This document shows positions 8,973 to 16,382 of a stretch of DNA of 32,826 nucleotides, piece after piece. The stretch is from NCBI GenBank assembly GCA_021847345.1, contig JAJZTW010000048.1, positions 1-32,826 of the forward strand, written 5' to 3'. Below the pieces are notes generated by a model, which did no database searches, was not told where the DNA came from, and saw nothing but the letters and a program-made list of their open reading frames with translations. A program made the position numbers and the translations under genes. Each line of letters begins with the position of its first letter. The stretch's first letter is position 1. The stretch comes from Pseudomonadota bacterium. GTDB lineage: Bacteria; Pseudomonadota; Gammaproteobacteria; Burkholderiales; Burkholderiaceae_C.

Positions 8973-8986
8973 TGGTCTTTAGACCA
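8973..8986. promoter_or_regulatory. perfect inverted repeat upstream of the DUF481 gene
   Basis: TGGTC-TTTA-GACCA, a perfect 5-bp inverted repeat with a 4-bp spacer, is embedded in an AT-richer island 100 bp before the DUF481 start. A TATAAC hexamer lies 20 bp upstream (8947-8952). TGGT/ACCA half-sites occur in FadR-subfamily GntR operators, but no such regulator is in the window. It could equally be a small leader hairpin. Confidence 0.35.
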
Positions 8987-9085
8987 TATTCGCATTAAGG
9001 TTTCGTGGCTGCCTCGCCCGGCGCTGCCGCCGCCGGGCGGGCAGTCGATCCCCTTGACCCCATTCGTGAACGGAGGAAAGCACGC

Positions 9086-9832
9086 ATGCTCGTTGCGCGT
9101 ACCGGTATCGCCCGTCCCTGCCTCGCCCTGTTCCTGGCCGCCGCGTTGAGCGGCCCCGCCTTCGCCGGCAGCGCCGGCTCGAAACCCGCTGCCGATGGTT
9201 GGAGCGGCTCCGCCGAACTCGGCGGCGTGGCCACCACCGGCAACTCCCGCACTTCCAGCCTGGACGGCAAGTTCACGCTGGGCTATGCCCAAGGCCCGTG
9301 GAGCAGCCGCCTGCACCTCGAGGTGCTGCGCGCATCGGCGTCGGGCACGACCACCGCGAACCGGCTGTTCGGCGAACTCGACACGCGGCGCACGCTCGAC
9401 GACCGCGACTACGTGTTCGGCAACCTGCGCGGCACCCACGACACCTTCAGCGGCTATCGCTACCAGACCTCGGCCTCGGTCGGCCTGGGACGCGAGTTGC
9501 TGCACACGCGGGCCATGGACCTGCGCGCCGAGATCGGCCCCGGCTATCGCCAGGCCGCGATCGACGGCGGGCCGACCCAGCGCGACGCGATCGTCCGCGC
9601 GCATGGTGCCTTCGTCTATCGCTTCACGTCGAAGGCGCATTTCGACCAGAGCCTGACCGCCATCGCCGGCAGCGACAACACCGAGCTGGAATCGGTGACC
9701 GCGTTGACCACCGCGATCACCGGCTCGCTGGCCCTGAAGCTTTCCTACACCGTGCTGCACAACACCACGGCGCCGCTGGGTCGCAAGAAGACCGATACCT
9801 ACACCGCGATCAACCTGGTGTACTCATTCTGA
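9086..9832 (+). CDS. DUF481-family outer-membrane beta-barrel protein
   Basis: A 248-residue protein of the DUF481/YdiY group (often annotated as salt-induced outer-membrane protein). A signal peptide with an AFAGSAG cleavage region is followed by alternating aromatic/polar strands, beginning with SAELGGVATTGNSRTSSLDG (the family's conserved opening hairpin) and ending VYSF with a C-terminal phenylalanine, as outer-membrane barrels do. GGAGGAAAG (9072-9080) sits before the ATG at 9086, which decides the start over the frame opening at 9005. No operon partners. Its role is unknown. Confidence 0.82.
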   Translation: MLVARTGIARPCLALFLAAALSGPAFAGSAGSKPAADGWSGSAELGGVATTGNSRTSSLDGKFTLGYAQGPWSSRLHLEVLRASASGTTTANRLFGELDTRRTLDDRDYVFGNLRGTHDTFSGYRYQTSASVGLGRELLHTRAMDLRAEIGPGYRQAAIDGGPTQRDAIVRAHGAFVYRFTSKAHFDQSLTAIAGSDNTELESVTALTTAITGSLALKLSYTVLHNTTAPLGRKKTDTYTAINLVYSF

Positions 9833-9863
9833 AACCAGCACCGGGTTGAAACCAGCACCGGGT
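9830..9863. repeat. perfect 17-bp tandem duplication between convergent stops
   Basis: TGAAACCAGCACCGGGT occurs twice in direct succession (9830-9846, 9847-9863). The first copy contains the stop codon of the DUF481 gene; the last base of the second is the first base of the stop complement of the cytochrome gene on the other strand. It makes up essentially all of the 30-bp gap. Confidence 0.9.
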
Positions 9864-11173
9864 CAGGGCTTGCACACGCCATGCGCATCGGCGTGCGCGC
9901 CGGCTGGCGGATCGGGAAGCTGCATGCCGTCCAGCGCCGCGCTGTGGTGCTCGGGGAACGGCGTGCTGCCGGCCGTGTAGCAGTTCGATGCCAGCAGGTA
10001 GGCCATGACGTCGGCGTACTGCGTCGGGTTCAGCGAGCCGGGGTCGTTGAAGGGCATGTTCTCGGTGACGATGGTGCGAAGCACCCCGACGCTCCACTTG
10101 TTCTTCTGCGCCGTGCCGACGAAGTCGTGCCCGGCGATGGCCGGCGCGGCGACGCCTTGCAGATGGTCGCCGTGGCAGCTCGCGCAGTGCTGCGCGTAGA
10201 TCGGCTCGCCGGCGCTGGCCTGTGCCGCGGTGAACGGGGGCGTGGTGCCGGTCGCCAGCGCGACCTTCATCCAGGCGGCGGGCTGCCGCGCGGGGCGCCA
10301 TACGGCGTCGCCGACATGCGCGGCCAGCTGCGGCCGCCAGGACACGGGCTGCGCCTGCGCCATGCCTCGGGCGGGCAGCCAGGACGCCTGCTTGCGTGCC
10401 GCCGGCGCTGCCGCGTGGGCGACGCATTGCGCTTGCGCCAGCTGGGCCGCGGGGGTCTCGAAAATCAGCATGTTTCCTTTCCTGTGGATCGTGGCTCCCG
10501 CGTAGTTGCGCAGGGTCTGGTCGTCGCCGTCCAGGCGAACTGCGCGCCACAGCCAGTAGCCGGCGTGCACGCCGTAGCCGGGGCGCGCCGGGGGCGAGCA
10601 GGCGTCGAGCAGCTGCGCGCCCGCCGGCACGCCCAGCTCGGTGCTGGCCATGGCGCCGAGCAGGCCGCCGAGCACGTCGGGCTCGTCGGGGCGCCCGAGC
10701 GCGACCTGCAGGTTGATCAGGGCCTTCGACACGGCCACCTCGAAGGCGCCCAGGCCGCGCGCCTGAAGCGCGTCGTCCAGGCTGCCGACGGCGGCCCGGG
10801 TGTTGGCCTGCACGCCGTGGATGGCGTCGACCCAGGGGGGCGAATCGGCGCGGTCGAGCAGGGTGTCGAGCCGGCCGAGCACGCCAGCGGCGTCGCCGCC
10901 GCTGCCGTCCCTGGCCACGAAGCCGTCGCCGTGCGCGCCCACCAGCGCGTTGAGCGCGCGCTGCGCGTCATGGCGGTACTCGGCGGGGCCGGTCGAGGTC
11001 GCGGTCTCGGCCGCCACGATGGAAGAAACGGCGGCGCGCAGGTCGTGCAGCGTCGCCGTGGCGAGAGCGTGGGGATCGTCGGCGGCGCCCGGCGCGGCAT
11101 GCGCGCCGGGCGCGAGGGCGAACAGACCGATCGCCCCCGCGCATGCCGCCCTTTTCCAGGGCTTGCGGATCAT
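9863..11173 (-). CDS. periplasmic c-type cytochrome partner of the quinoprotein, with a large unrecognised N-terminal region
   Basis: A 436-residue exported protein with a signal peptide (KPWKRAACAGAIGLFAL, cleavage near AHAA). The last 115 or so residues form a monohaem cytochrome c domain: CASCH at 330-334, Met373 in ENMPF as the likely sixth ligand, and a typical YADVMAYLLASN C-terminal helix. Residues 30-310 are not a family I recognise; they are helical early on, with three isolated Cys. The ATG at 11173 follows the quinoprotein stop by 17 nt, so they form an operon, and electron acceptance from PQQH2 is the natural inference. The frame extends to 11356, but that part overlaps the quinoprotein and has no signal peptide. 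Confidence 0.8.
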   Translation of the reverse strand: MIRKPWKRAACAGAIGLFALAPGAHAAPGAADDPHALATATLHDLRAAVSSIVAAETATSTGPAEYRHDAQRALNALVGAHGDGFVARDGSGGDAAGVLGRLDTLLDRADSPPWVDAIHGVQANTRAAVGSLDDALQARGLGAFEVAVSKALINLQVALGRPDEPDVLGGLLGAMASTELGVPAGAQLLDACSPPARPGYGVHAGYWLWRAVRLDGDDQTLRNYAGATIHRKGNMLIFETPAAQLAQAQCVAHAAAPAARKQASWLPARGMAQAQPVSWRPQLAAHVGDAVWRPARQPAAWMKVALATGTTPPFTAAQASAGEPIYAQHCASCHGDHLQGVAAPAIAGHDFVGTAQKNKWSVGVLRTIVTENMPFNDPGSLNPTQYADVMAYLLASNCYTAGSTPFPEHHSAALDGMQLPDPPAGAHADAHGVCKP

Positions 11174-11190
11174 GACAATGCCGGGCCCTG

Positions 11191-12846
11191 TCAGCGCTTG
11201 AGCGCGAACATGGTCAGCACGGTCTCCTTGGCCTTGGGCTGGTCGGGCAACTGCTGGTTGCCGGCCGGTCCGGAAGCCACCGCGATCATCTCCTGCCCGT
11301 CCTGCTCGAAGGCCACCGGGGCGGCGATGATCGGCGCGCCGGTCTGGTAGGACCACAGCGACTTGCCGGTCTTGGCGTCCACCGCCTCGAACTGACCGTC
11401 GAGCTTGCCGGTGAACACCAGGCCCGTCGAAGTCGCCAGCGCGCCGCCCGCCATCGGCAGCGCGTCGTGGTCACGCCAGGCGAACACGCCGGTGCCGACG
11501 TCGATGGCGTTGAGCTGCCCGGTGTTGGGGCCGACGAACTTCGGGAAGGCTCCGCCGAGGTAGAACTGCCCCGCGATGTAGGTCACGTTGCGGGTCGAGC
11601 GCCAGAAGCCGCACTCGTTGCTCGTCGGCAGGTACAACATGTTGGTCTCGGGGTCGTACGCGCCCCCGTTGAACTCCACGCCGCCGTTGGTGTTCGGGCA
11701 GGCCACGTTGCCCTTGAGCGTGGGCGCGGTGTTCTGGCCGTACTGCATGCTCACGCGAAGGTGGTTGACCACCTTGCCGTTGTCGGCGTCGAGCAGCCAG
11801 AAGTTGCCGGCCTTGTCGCCGTCGGCGACCAGGTGCATGGTCTTGTCACCCACCTTGCCGTTGAACAGGATCGGCGGCATGACCGGGTCCCAGTCGTGCG
11901 TGTCGTTGCCGATGAACTGGTGGTACCAGAGCATCTTCGGCTTCGCGCCGTGGATGTCGATGGCCAGCAGGCTGTCGCTGTACAGGTTGGAGCCCTTGCG
12001 CACCGCGCCGTTGAAGTCGGGTTGCGGGTTGCCGGCGTTGGCGTAGAGCACACCGTCCTTCACGTCCAGCGCCATCGGCGCCCAGACCGCCGCGCCGCCG
12101 CGCTTCCAGCTGTCGCCGCTCCAGGTGTCGTGACCGGGCTGGCCCGGGCCGGGGATGGTCTGGAACTTCCACAGGCGCTTGCCCGTCTCGGGGTCGAAGG
12201 CCGAGATGTTGCCGATGCCGCCCCAGTCACCGTTGGACACGCCGAGCAGCAACTCGGTCTTGCCCGTGGTGGGGTTGTGGTAGGGCATCGGGTCCATCGT
12301 GTAGAACGAATTGGCGGTGTCCGAAACCTCCACCTTGTCCCAGACCGTCTTGCCGGTGTTGGCGTCCAGCGCGATCAGGTGCCCGTCGAGGGTCGCCAGG
12401 TACACCTTGCCGTCGAGCAGCGCCACGCCGCGGTTGGCGGCGAAGGAGATCACGTGGGGGTTGTCCTTGAACTCCCACTTGAGCGCGCCGGTCTTCACGT
12501 CGACCGCGTACACGTGGTCGTGCGCCGAAGTGATGTAGGCCGTGCCGTGCCAGATCACCGCGGGCGATTCGATCGGGCCGTTGTCGGAAATCTTGAAGCT
12601 CCACACCGGCTTGAGTTCGCCGACGTTGGACGCGGTGACCTGATCCAGCTTGACGTAGCGCTGGTTGTCGTAGGTCTTCGCCGGCAGGATCCAGTTCTGG
12701 TTGTCCGAGCCGCTGGACGCGTAATGCTGGATGGACGGGGTCGACGAGGCGGCGGCATTCGCCGACACCTGCCAGCCCATGGCCAGCGCCGCGGCCATCG
12801 TGGTGAGTGCCAGGCGATATGCTGCCGGTCTGTTCTTGTGCTGCAT
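11191..12846 (-). CDS. PQQ-dependent dehydrogenase-like quinoprotein (methanol/ethanol family) with altered active-site signatures
   Basis: A 551-residue periplasmic eight-bladed propeller protein. A signal peptide (about residues 1-32, ending SANAA) is followed by WSFKISDNGPIESPAV, NRGVALLDGKVYLATLDGHL, NAGNPQPDFN and repeated tryptophan-docking motifs. Asp320 in HDWD occupies the catalytic base position. Unlike classical alcohol dehydrogenases, the adjacent disulfide pair before NRG is replaced by Ile-Ser (133-134), the metal-ligand Glu in the GAE motif appears as Asp207, and the residue two after the catalytic Asp is Val, so the lanthanide-type Asp is absent. The substrate is therefore uncertain. 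The ATG at 12846 has GAGGAG upstream. No pqq biosynthesis genes are in the window. Confidence 0.85.
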   Translation of the reverse strand: MQHKNRPAAYRLALTTMAAALAMGWQVSANAAASSTPSIQHYASSGSDNQNWILPAKTYDNQRYVKLDQVTASNVGELKPVWSFKISDNGPIESPAVIWHGTAYITSAHDHVYAVDVKTGALKWEFKDNPHVISFAANRGVALLDGKVYLATLDGHLIALDANTGKTVWDKVEVSDTANSFYTMDPMPYHNPTTGKTELLLGVSNGDWGGIGNISAFDPETGKRLWKFQTIPGPGQPGHDTWSGDSWKRGGAAVWAPMALDVKDGVLYANAGNPQPDFNGAVRKGSNLYSDSLLAIDIHGAKPKMLWYHQFIGNDTHDWDPVMPPILFNGKVGDKTMHLVADGDKAGNFWLLDADNGKVVNHLRVSMQYGQNTAPTLKGNVACPNTNGGVEFNGGAYDPETNMLYLPTSNECGFWRSTRNVTYIAGQFYLGGAFPKFVGPNTGQLNAIDVGTGVFAWRDHDALPMAGGALATSTGLVFTGKLDGQFEAVDAKTGKSLWSYQTGAPIIAAPVAFEQDGQEMIAVASGPAGNQQLPDQPKAKETVLTMFALKR

Positions 12847-12876
12847 GGAGAGTCTCCTCGGGCAAGCGCATTCGAA

Positions 12877-12899
12877 CCGGCGGGTTTGCAAGCCGCCGG
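12877..12899 (-). other. inverted repeat in the quinoprotein mRNA leader
   Basis: CCGGCGG and CCGCCGG (12877-12883 and 12893-12899) can form a 7-bp G+C stem with a 9-nt loop about 30 nt before the quinoprotein ATG. It has no T-run after it. It could stabilise the leader or act in attenuation; no direct evidence. Confidence 0.4.
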
Positions 12900-13045
12900 A
12901 GCCTTCCTGTGCGGGGGCTGTGTTGTTGGTGTTTCACCCCCGACAGGCCTGCGAAGTGTAGGCAGCCGTTTCGAAATCTTGCTGCAGCCATGCCCGTCCT
13001 TCCGCAGAGCGGAAAATCAGTAGTTTTCACGATGCACCCCGGGGT

Positions 13046-13059
13046 TTGATTGGCATCAA
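13046..13059 (-). promoter_or_regulatory. perfect Anr/FNR box in the quinoprotein promoter region
   Basis: TTGATTGGCATCAA is an exact TTGAT-N4-ATCAA Anr/FNR (also Dnr/Nnr-like) site. It lies in the 467-bp divergent region between the quinoprotein operon (start 12846, minus) and yaeQ (start 13314, plus). Read leftward, a TACTGA hexamer is centred 33 bp from the box centre, near the class II spacing; read rightward, that distance falls in a GC-only stretch. I therefore assign it to the quinoprotein operon, start near 13011. The rest of 12847-13313 shows a leader hairpin, a TACCAT hexamer (13213-13218) before yaeQ, and no gene. Confidence 0.7.
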
Positions 13060-13313
13060 TTTTTGTCGAGTACGACATTAAGTGCCCCGGGCATGGACAA
13101 AAGCCTGGTAATTACCCTGGTTCTCGAAACGATCCATCGGTAATTTGCAAACATGAATGTTGCTCGCGGTTACATCATCGACCGACTGCGTCGGAACCGC
13201 GGCGTCGCGCCGTACCATGCGGGCCTGGGTTGCATGCGCCATGCGCCAGCCCTTGCGCGGGCGTCGGCGAAGCCGGCGCCTCTTGTTTTCCGTTTTTCAC
13301 CACGGGGCGTGAC

Positions 13314-13859
13314 ATGGCATTGAAGGCGACCATCCACAAGGCCGAGCTGCAGCTCGCCGACATGGATCGCAACCATTACGCCGATCTCGCGTTGACCATC
13401 GCCCGCCATCCGTCGGAAACCGACGAGCGCATGATGCTGCGCGTGCTGCTGTACGCGCTGTACGCGCAGCAGGGCATCGCGCTGACCAAGGGCTTGTTCG
13501 ACCCCGACGAGCCGGAGATCTGGGTCAAGGACCTGACCGGCGCGATCCAGCTGTGGATCGACATCGGCCAGCCCGACGAGGTGCGGTTGCGCAAGGCCTG
13601 CGGGCGCGCCGACCAGGTCGTGGTGGTCTGCCATTCCAGCAGCAGCGAGCTGTGGTGGAAGCAGATCCAGGGCAGACTGGGGCGACTGCGCAACCTGACC
13701 GTGCTGCGCCTGGCCGCCGACAAGTCGCAGGCGCTGGCGGCGCTTGCCGAGCGCACGATGCGCCTTCAATGCCTGGTGCAGGACGGGGTGGTCACGCTCA
13801 GCAGCGATGCCGCCGCGGTCGAGCTGACGCTGCAGCAACTGGTCGGCGCGGCGGCCTGA
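13314..13859 (+). CDS. yaeQ: YaeQ family protein
   Basis: A 181-residue member of the YaeQ family, a conserved fold related to restriction-endonuclease-like (PD-D/ExK) nucleases, with no settled function; E. coli YaeQ was once proposed to suppress loss of RfaH. Features are MALKATIHKAELQLADMDRN at the N-terminus, LARHPSETDERMMLR-like helix (TIARHPSETDERM), the DEPEIWVKDLTG strand with acidic/lysine residues in the nuclease-like site, and VVVVCHSSSSELWW. The start at 13314 was chosen for this N-terminus; upstream in-frame sequence is not conserved. In E. coli yaeQ and arfB (yaeJ) are neighbours; here they remain adjacent but converge, 30 bp apart. Confidence 0.93.
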   Translation: MALKATIHKAELQLADMDRNHYADLALTIARHPSETDERMMLRVLLYALYAQQGIALTKGLFDPDEPEIWVKDLTGAIQLWIDIGQPDEVRLRKACGRADQVVVVCHSSSSELWWKQIQGRLGRLRNLTVLRLAADKSQALAALAERTMRLQCLVQDGVVTLSSDAAAVELTLQQLVGAAA

Positions 13860-13889
13860 ACCTCAGGCCGAGCGCCCGCCGACGGGTGT

Positions 13890-14303
13890 TCACCAAGGGT
13901 CGCGCTGCACCTTGCCGCGACGGGCCTTGCGCTCGGAGTGCTCGGCCTTGCTCGCGAGCCGGCGCAGGCGCGATGCATGCGTGGGCTTCGTGGGGCGGCG
14001 CTTCCTGGGAGCGCGGGCGACGCTGTCCACCAGCTCCTGCAGGCGCTGCAGGGCCTCGGCGCGGTTCATGTCCTGGCTGCGGTGGGACTGCGCCTTGATG
14101 AACACCACGCCCTGCTCGGTGATGCGGTGATCGGGAAGCGCCAGCAGGCGCTGCTTGACGGCATCGGCCAGCGACGACGCGGCGACGTCGAAGCGCAGCT
14201 GGATCGCGCTCGAAAGCTTGTTGACGTTCTGCCCCCCCGGGCCCTGGGCGCGAATCGCCTTGAGCTCGATCTCGTCGGGGTCGATGGTGATGGTGGCCGG
14301 CAT
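13890..14303 (-). CDS. arfB: alternative ribosome-rescue factor / peptidyl-tRNA hydrolase ArfB
   Basis: Codon-independent release factor homologue that hydrolyses peptidyl-tRNA on ribosomes stalled at the mRNA 3' end. The 137-residue frame has the catalytic GGQ tripeptide in AQGPGGQNVNKLSSAIQLRF and the required basic C-terminal tail (KRRPTKPTHASRLRRLASKAEHS..., cut here) that enters the empty mRNA channel. The start MPATITIDPDEIEL is the usual ArfB opening. It sits 77 nt downstream of the small thioredoxin-like gene on the same strand. Confidence 0.94.
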   Translation of the reverse strand: MPATITIDPDEIELKAIRAQGPGGQNVNKLSSAIQLRFDVAASSLADAVKQRLLALPDHRITEQGVVFIKAQSHRSQDMNRAEALQRLQELVDSVARAPRKRRPTKPTHASRLRRLASKAEHSERKARRGKVQRDPW

Positions 14304-14380
14304 GATGCCGAAGTATGGACCCCTGTGCCGTCCGGCGAGCTGGCGGCCGGCCGCACGGCACGCCGGGCCAGCCTGTCGGG

Positions 14381-14620
14381 TCACCCCGCGAACCACTGCA
14401 GCACCTGCGCGCGGCCGGGAACGCCGCCTGCGTGCACGACCTTGCCGTCGACGACCACGCCCGGCGTGCTCATCACGCCGTAGCGCATGATCGAGGCGAT
14501 GTCCTCGACCTTCTCGACATGGGCCTGCACGCCCGTGGCGGCAAGCACCTCCTCGACCAGCCGTTGCGTGGCCTTGCAGTTGGCGCAACCGGTACCCAGG
14601 ATCTTGACTTCGATCATCAT
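14381..14620 (-). CDS. mini-thioredoxin (redox-active disulfide protein 2 family)
   Basis: A 79-residue single-domain thioredoxin-fold protein with the CXXC motif GTGCANCKAT at residues 9-18 and a cis-proline loop MSTPGVVVDGKVV. Small proteins like this commonly sit beside YraQ/ArsP-type permeases (pfam03773), as here, where it follows the permease by 39 nt. It may reduce the permease or a thiol substrate, or deliver a thiol-bound metalloid; that is inference. Two consecutive ATGs (14620, 14617) lie after GAGGAG; either is plausible. Confidence 0.85.
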   Translation of the reverse strand: MMIEVKILGTGCANCKATQRLVEEVLAATGVQAHVEKVEDIASIMRYGVMSTPGVVVDGKVVHAGGVPGRAQVLQWFAG

Positions 14621-14659
14621 GCGACTCCTCGTGGAACGAACTTCGGAAGGAAAGCGGCC

Positions 14660-15730
14660 TTACATCACCGCGTTGAACACGTAGCCGACGGCCACGATGC
14701 CGGTGGCGACCACCGCCGCGAACAACGTGATCAGCCTGGGCTTCATGACCTTTCTCAGGATCAGGAACTCGGGGGCGGACAACGCGGTCACCGACATCAT
14801 GAAAGCCAGGGTCGTGCCCAGCGCCGCGCCCTTGCCGAGCAGGGCCTGCACCACCGGGATGATCCCCGCGGCGTTGGAATACATCGGCACGCCGATCAGC
14901 ACCGCCAGCGGCACCGACCACCAGGCTCCCTTGCCCATCAGGTGGGCCATGAAATCCTGCGGCACGTAGCCGTGGATCCACGCCCCCACGCCGACACCGG
15001 CGACGATGTAGGGCGCCACCTTCAGCACGATGTCGCGCAGGTGCCGGAAGCCCTGCGCGAAGCGCGCCTGCCAGTCCATGCGCTGCTCGATGCCCGCGGT
15101 GGCCGGGATCTCGTACACCCAGGGCTCGACCAGGTGCACCGGGTTCATGCGCCCGATCACCAGCCCCGCGGCGATGGCCACCAGCAGGCCCAGGCCCAGG
15201 TACAGCAGCGCGATGCGCCAGCCGAACATGCCGTACAGCAGTGCCAGCGCGACCTCGTTGACCATCGGCGCCGATACCAGGAAGGAGAAGGTCACCCCCA
15301 GCGGAACGCCGGCTGTGAGAAAACCGATGAACAGCGGCACCGCGGAGCAGGAGCAGAACGGCGTGACGATGCCCAGCGCGGCGGCCAGCACGTTGCCGGC
15401 GCCCTGGCGGCGCCCGGCAAGCAGCGCGCGGGTCTTCTCGGGTGTGAAAAAGCTCTGCAGCACCCCGACCACGAACACGATCAGCGCCAGCAGCATCAGC
15501 ACCTTGGGCACCTCGAACAGCAGGAAGCCCAGCGCCGAGGCCAGGTGGCCGGACGGGGAGACCCCCAGCGCCGAGGTCAGCGCGCCGGTGAGCCGGGCCG
15601 TCGCCGGCTCGAGCATCCAGTACAGCGGGAACCAGGCGCCGACGTACAGCAGGGCCGGCAGCCAGGCGCGCCATGCGGGGCGCGCCGGGTGGGCCGGGGC
15701 GGGACGGGCAGGGGCGGCAGGGGTGTTCAT
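14660..15730 (-). CDS. ArsP/YraQ-family (pfam03773) permease
   Basis: A 356-residue inner-membrane protein with about eight to ten helices. The signature TPFCSCSAVPLFIGF (two Cys around residue 130) and the second-half counterpart GVPMYSNAAGIIPVVQALLGKG are diagnostic of the family. ArsP members efflux trivalent organoarsenicals such as methylarsenite; others have no known substrate. Context (arsR-arsC-acr3-arsI-like upstream) favours organoarsenic or metalloid efflux, but this is inference. The ATG at 15730 was chosen because MNTPAAPARPAPAHPARPAW leads into the first helix; the frame to 15850 overlaps the sigma gene. Confidence 0.82.
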   Translation of the reverse strand: MNTPAAPARPAPAHPARPAWRAWLPALLYVGAWFPLYWMLEPATARLTGALTSALGVSPSGHLASALGFLLFEVPKVLMLLALIVFVVGVLQSFFTPEKTRALLAGRRQGAGNVLAAALGIVTPFCSCSAVPLFIGFLTAGVPLGVTFSFLVSAPMVNEVALALLYGMFGWRIALLYLGLGLLVAIAAGLVIGRMNPVHLVEPWVYEIPATAGIEQRMDWQARFAQGFRHLRDIVLKVAPYIVAGVGVGAWIHGYVPQDFMAHLMGKGAWWSVPLAVLIGVPMYSNAAGIIPVVQALLGKGAALGTTLAFMMSVTALSAPEFLILRKVMKPRLITLFAAVVATGIVAVGYVFNAVM

Positions 15731-15740
15731 CTCGGTCTCG

Positions 15741-15759
15741 GGACAGTGGGGTTCTGTCC
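15741..15759 (-). promoter_or_regulatory. inverted repeat in the sigma-permease gap
   Basis: GGACAG-N7-CTGTCC lies between the sigma factor stop and the permease start, a gap of 89 nt that is the largest one inside this otherwise tight gene string. It could be an internal regulatory site or stem. GTTACGTCATCC just upstream (in gene direction) is the sort of bipartite sequence ECF sigma factors use, but I cannot match it to a defined consensus. Confidence 0.3.
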
Positions 15760-15819
15760 TGGATGACGTAACAACCCGCGAAAGGATGCAGGCCGCCTGC
15801 CGCGCCCTGCGTCGGCGCT

Positions 15820-16377
15820 TCAGCGTGCCGGTGGCGCGGCGTGGCAGCACACGCTGCCGTCAGGGTCGAAGCGAACGGCGCAATGATCGACCAGGGCGTC
15901 GCGCAGGCGCTTGCGCGCGCGCAGCAGCCGGGCCTTGGCCGCCGGCAGGCTCAGTCCCGCGGACTCGGCGTAGGCGCGCACCGTCAGGCCGTCGAGGTCG
16001 CAGCGTTGCACGATGTCGCGGTCGTCGGCGCCCAGGCCCTGCAGGTTGCGCGCGATGCAGGTGTCCAGCGCGTCGACCGCGGCGCGCTCGTCGGGTTGCG
16101 GCGCGGGGATTTCGTCGCCGAGTTCGGCAGCCGGCCTGCGCAGGCGCGCGGCGTCGACCAGCGCGTTGCGCGCCACGCGGAACAGCCAGGCGCGGGGATC
16201 GTCCAGTTCGCAAAAGCCCTGTCCCTGGCGCAGGGCCTTGACGAACACCTCCTGCAGCAGGTCCTCGGCGGAGTCGGCGTCGGCGGCGTGGCGCGCGAGG
16301 AAGCCCTGCAACTCGGGCTCGTGCGCCTGCCACGCGCGCAGCACGCAGTCGAACTCCGCGGGCGTCGAGGCGGACAT
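15820..16377 (-). CDS. ECF-type RNA polymerase sigma factor, SigZ-like
   Basis: A 185-residue sigma-70 family protein. Region 2 spans about residues 15-80 (SAEDLLQEVFVKALRQ and DPRAWLFRVARNALVDAARLR, the core-binding and -10 recognition helices); region 4 follows at about 110-165 (LGADDRDIVQRCDLDGLTVRAYAESAG helix-turn-helix). The C-terminus adds a cysteine/histidine-rich end (DHCAVRF and SVCCHAAPP), as in SigZ-type proteins. No anti-sigma gene is adjacent, so the tail may sense thiols or metals directly. It starts 5 nt after the arsI-like stop, inside the arsenic cluster, which is unusual. Confidence 0.85.
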   Translation of the reverse strand: MSASTPAEFDCVLRAWQAHEPELQGFLARHAADADSAEDLLQEVFVKALRQGQGFCELDDPRAWLFRVARNALVDAARLRRPAAELGDEIPAPQPDERAAVDALDTCIARNLQGLGADDRDIVQRCDLDGLTVRAYAESAGLSLPAAKARLLRARKRLRDALVDHCAVRFDPDGSVCCHAAPPAR

Positions 16378-16382
16378 CGGCG

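Noticed and set aside
11191..12846. Naming the quinoprotein mxaF, xoxF or exaA
   Set aside because: Key residues of those groups (vicinal Cys pair, GAE Glu, Asp/Ala after the catalytic Asp) differ, and no mxa, xox or exa partner genes lie nearby.
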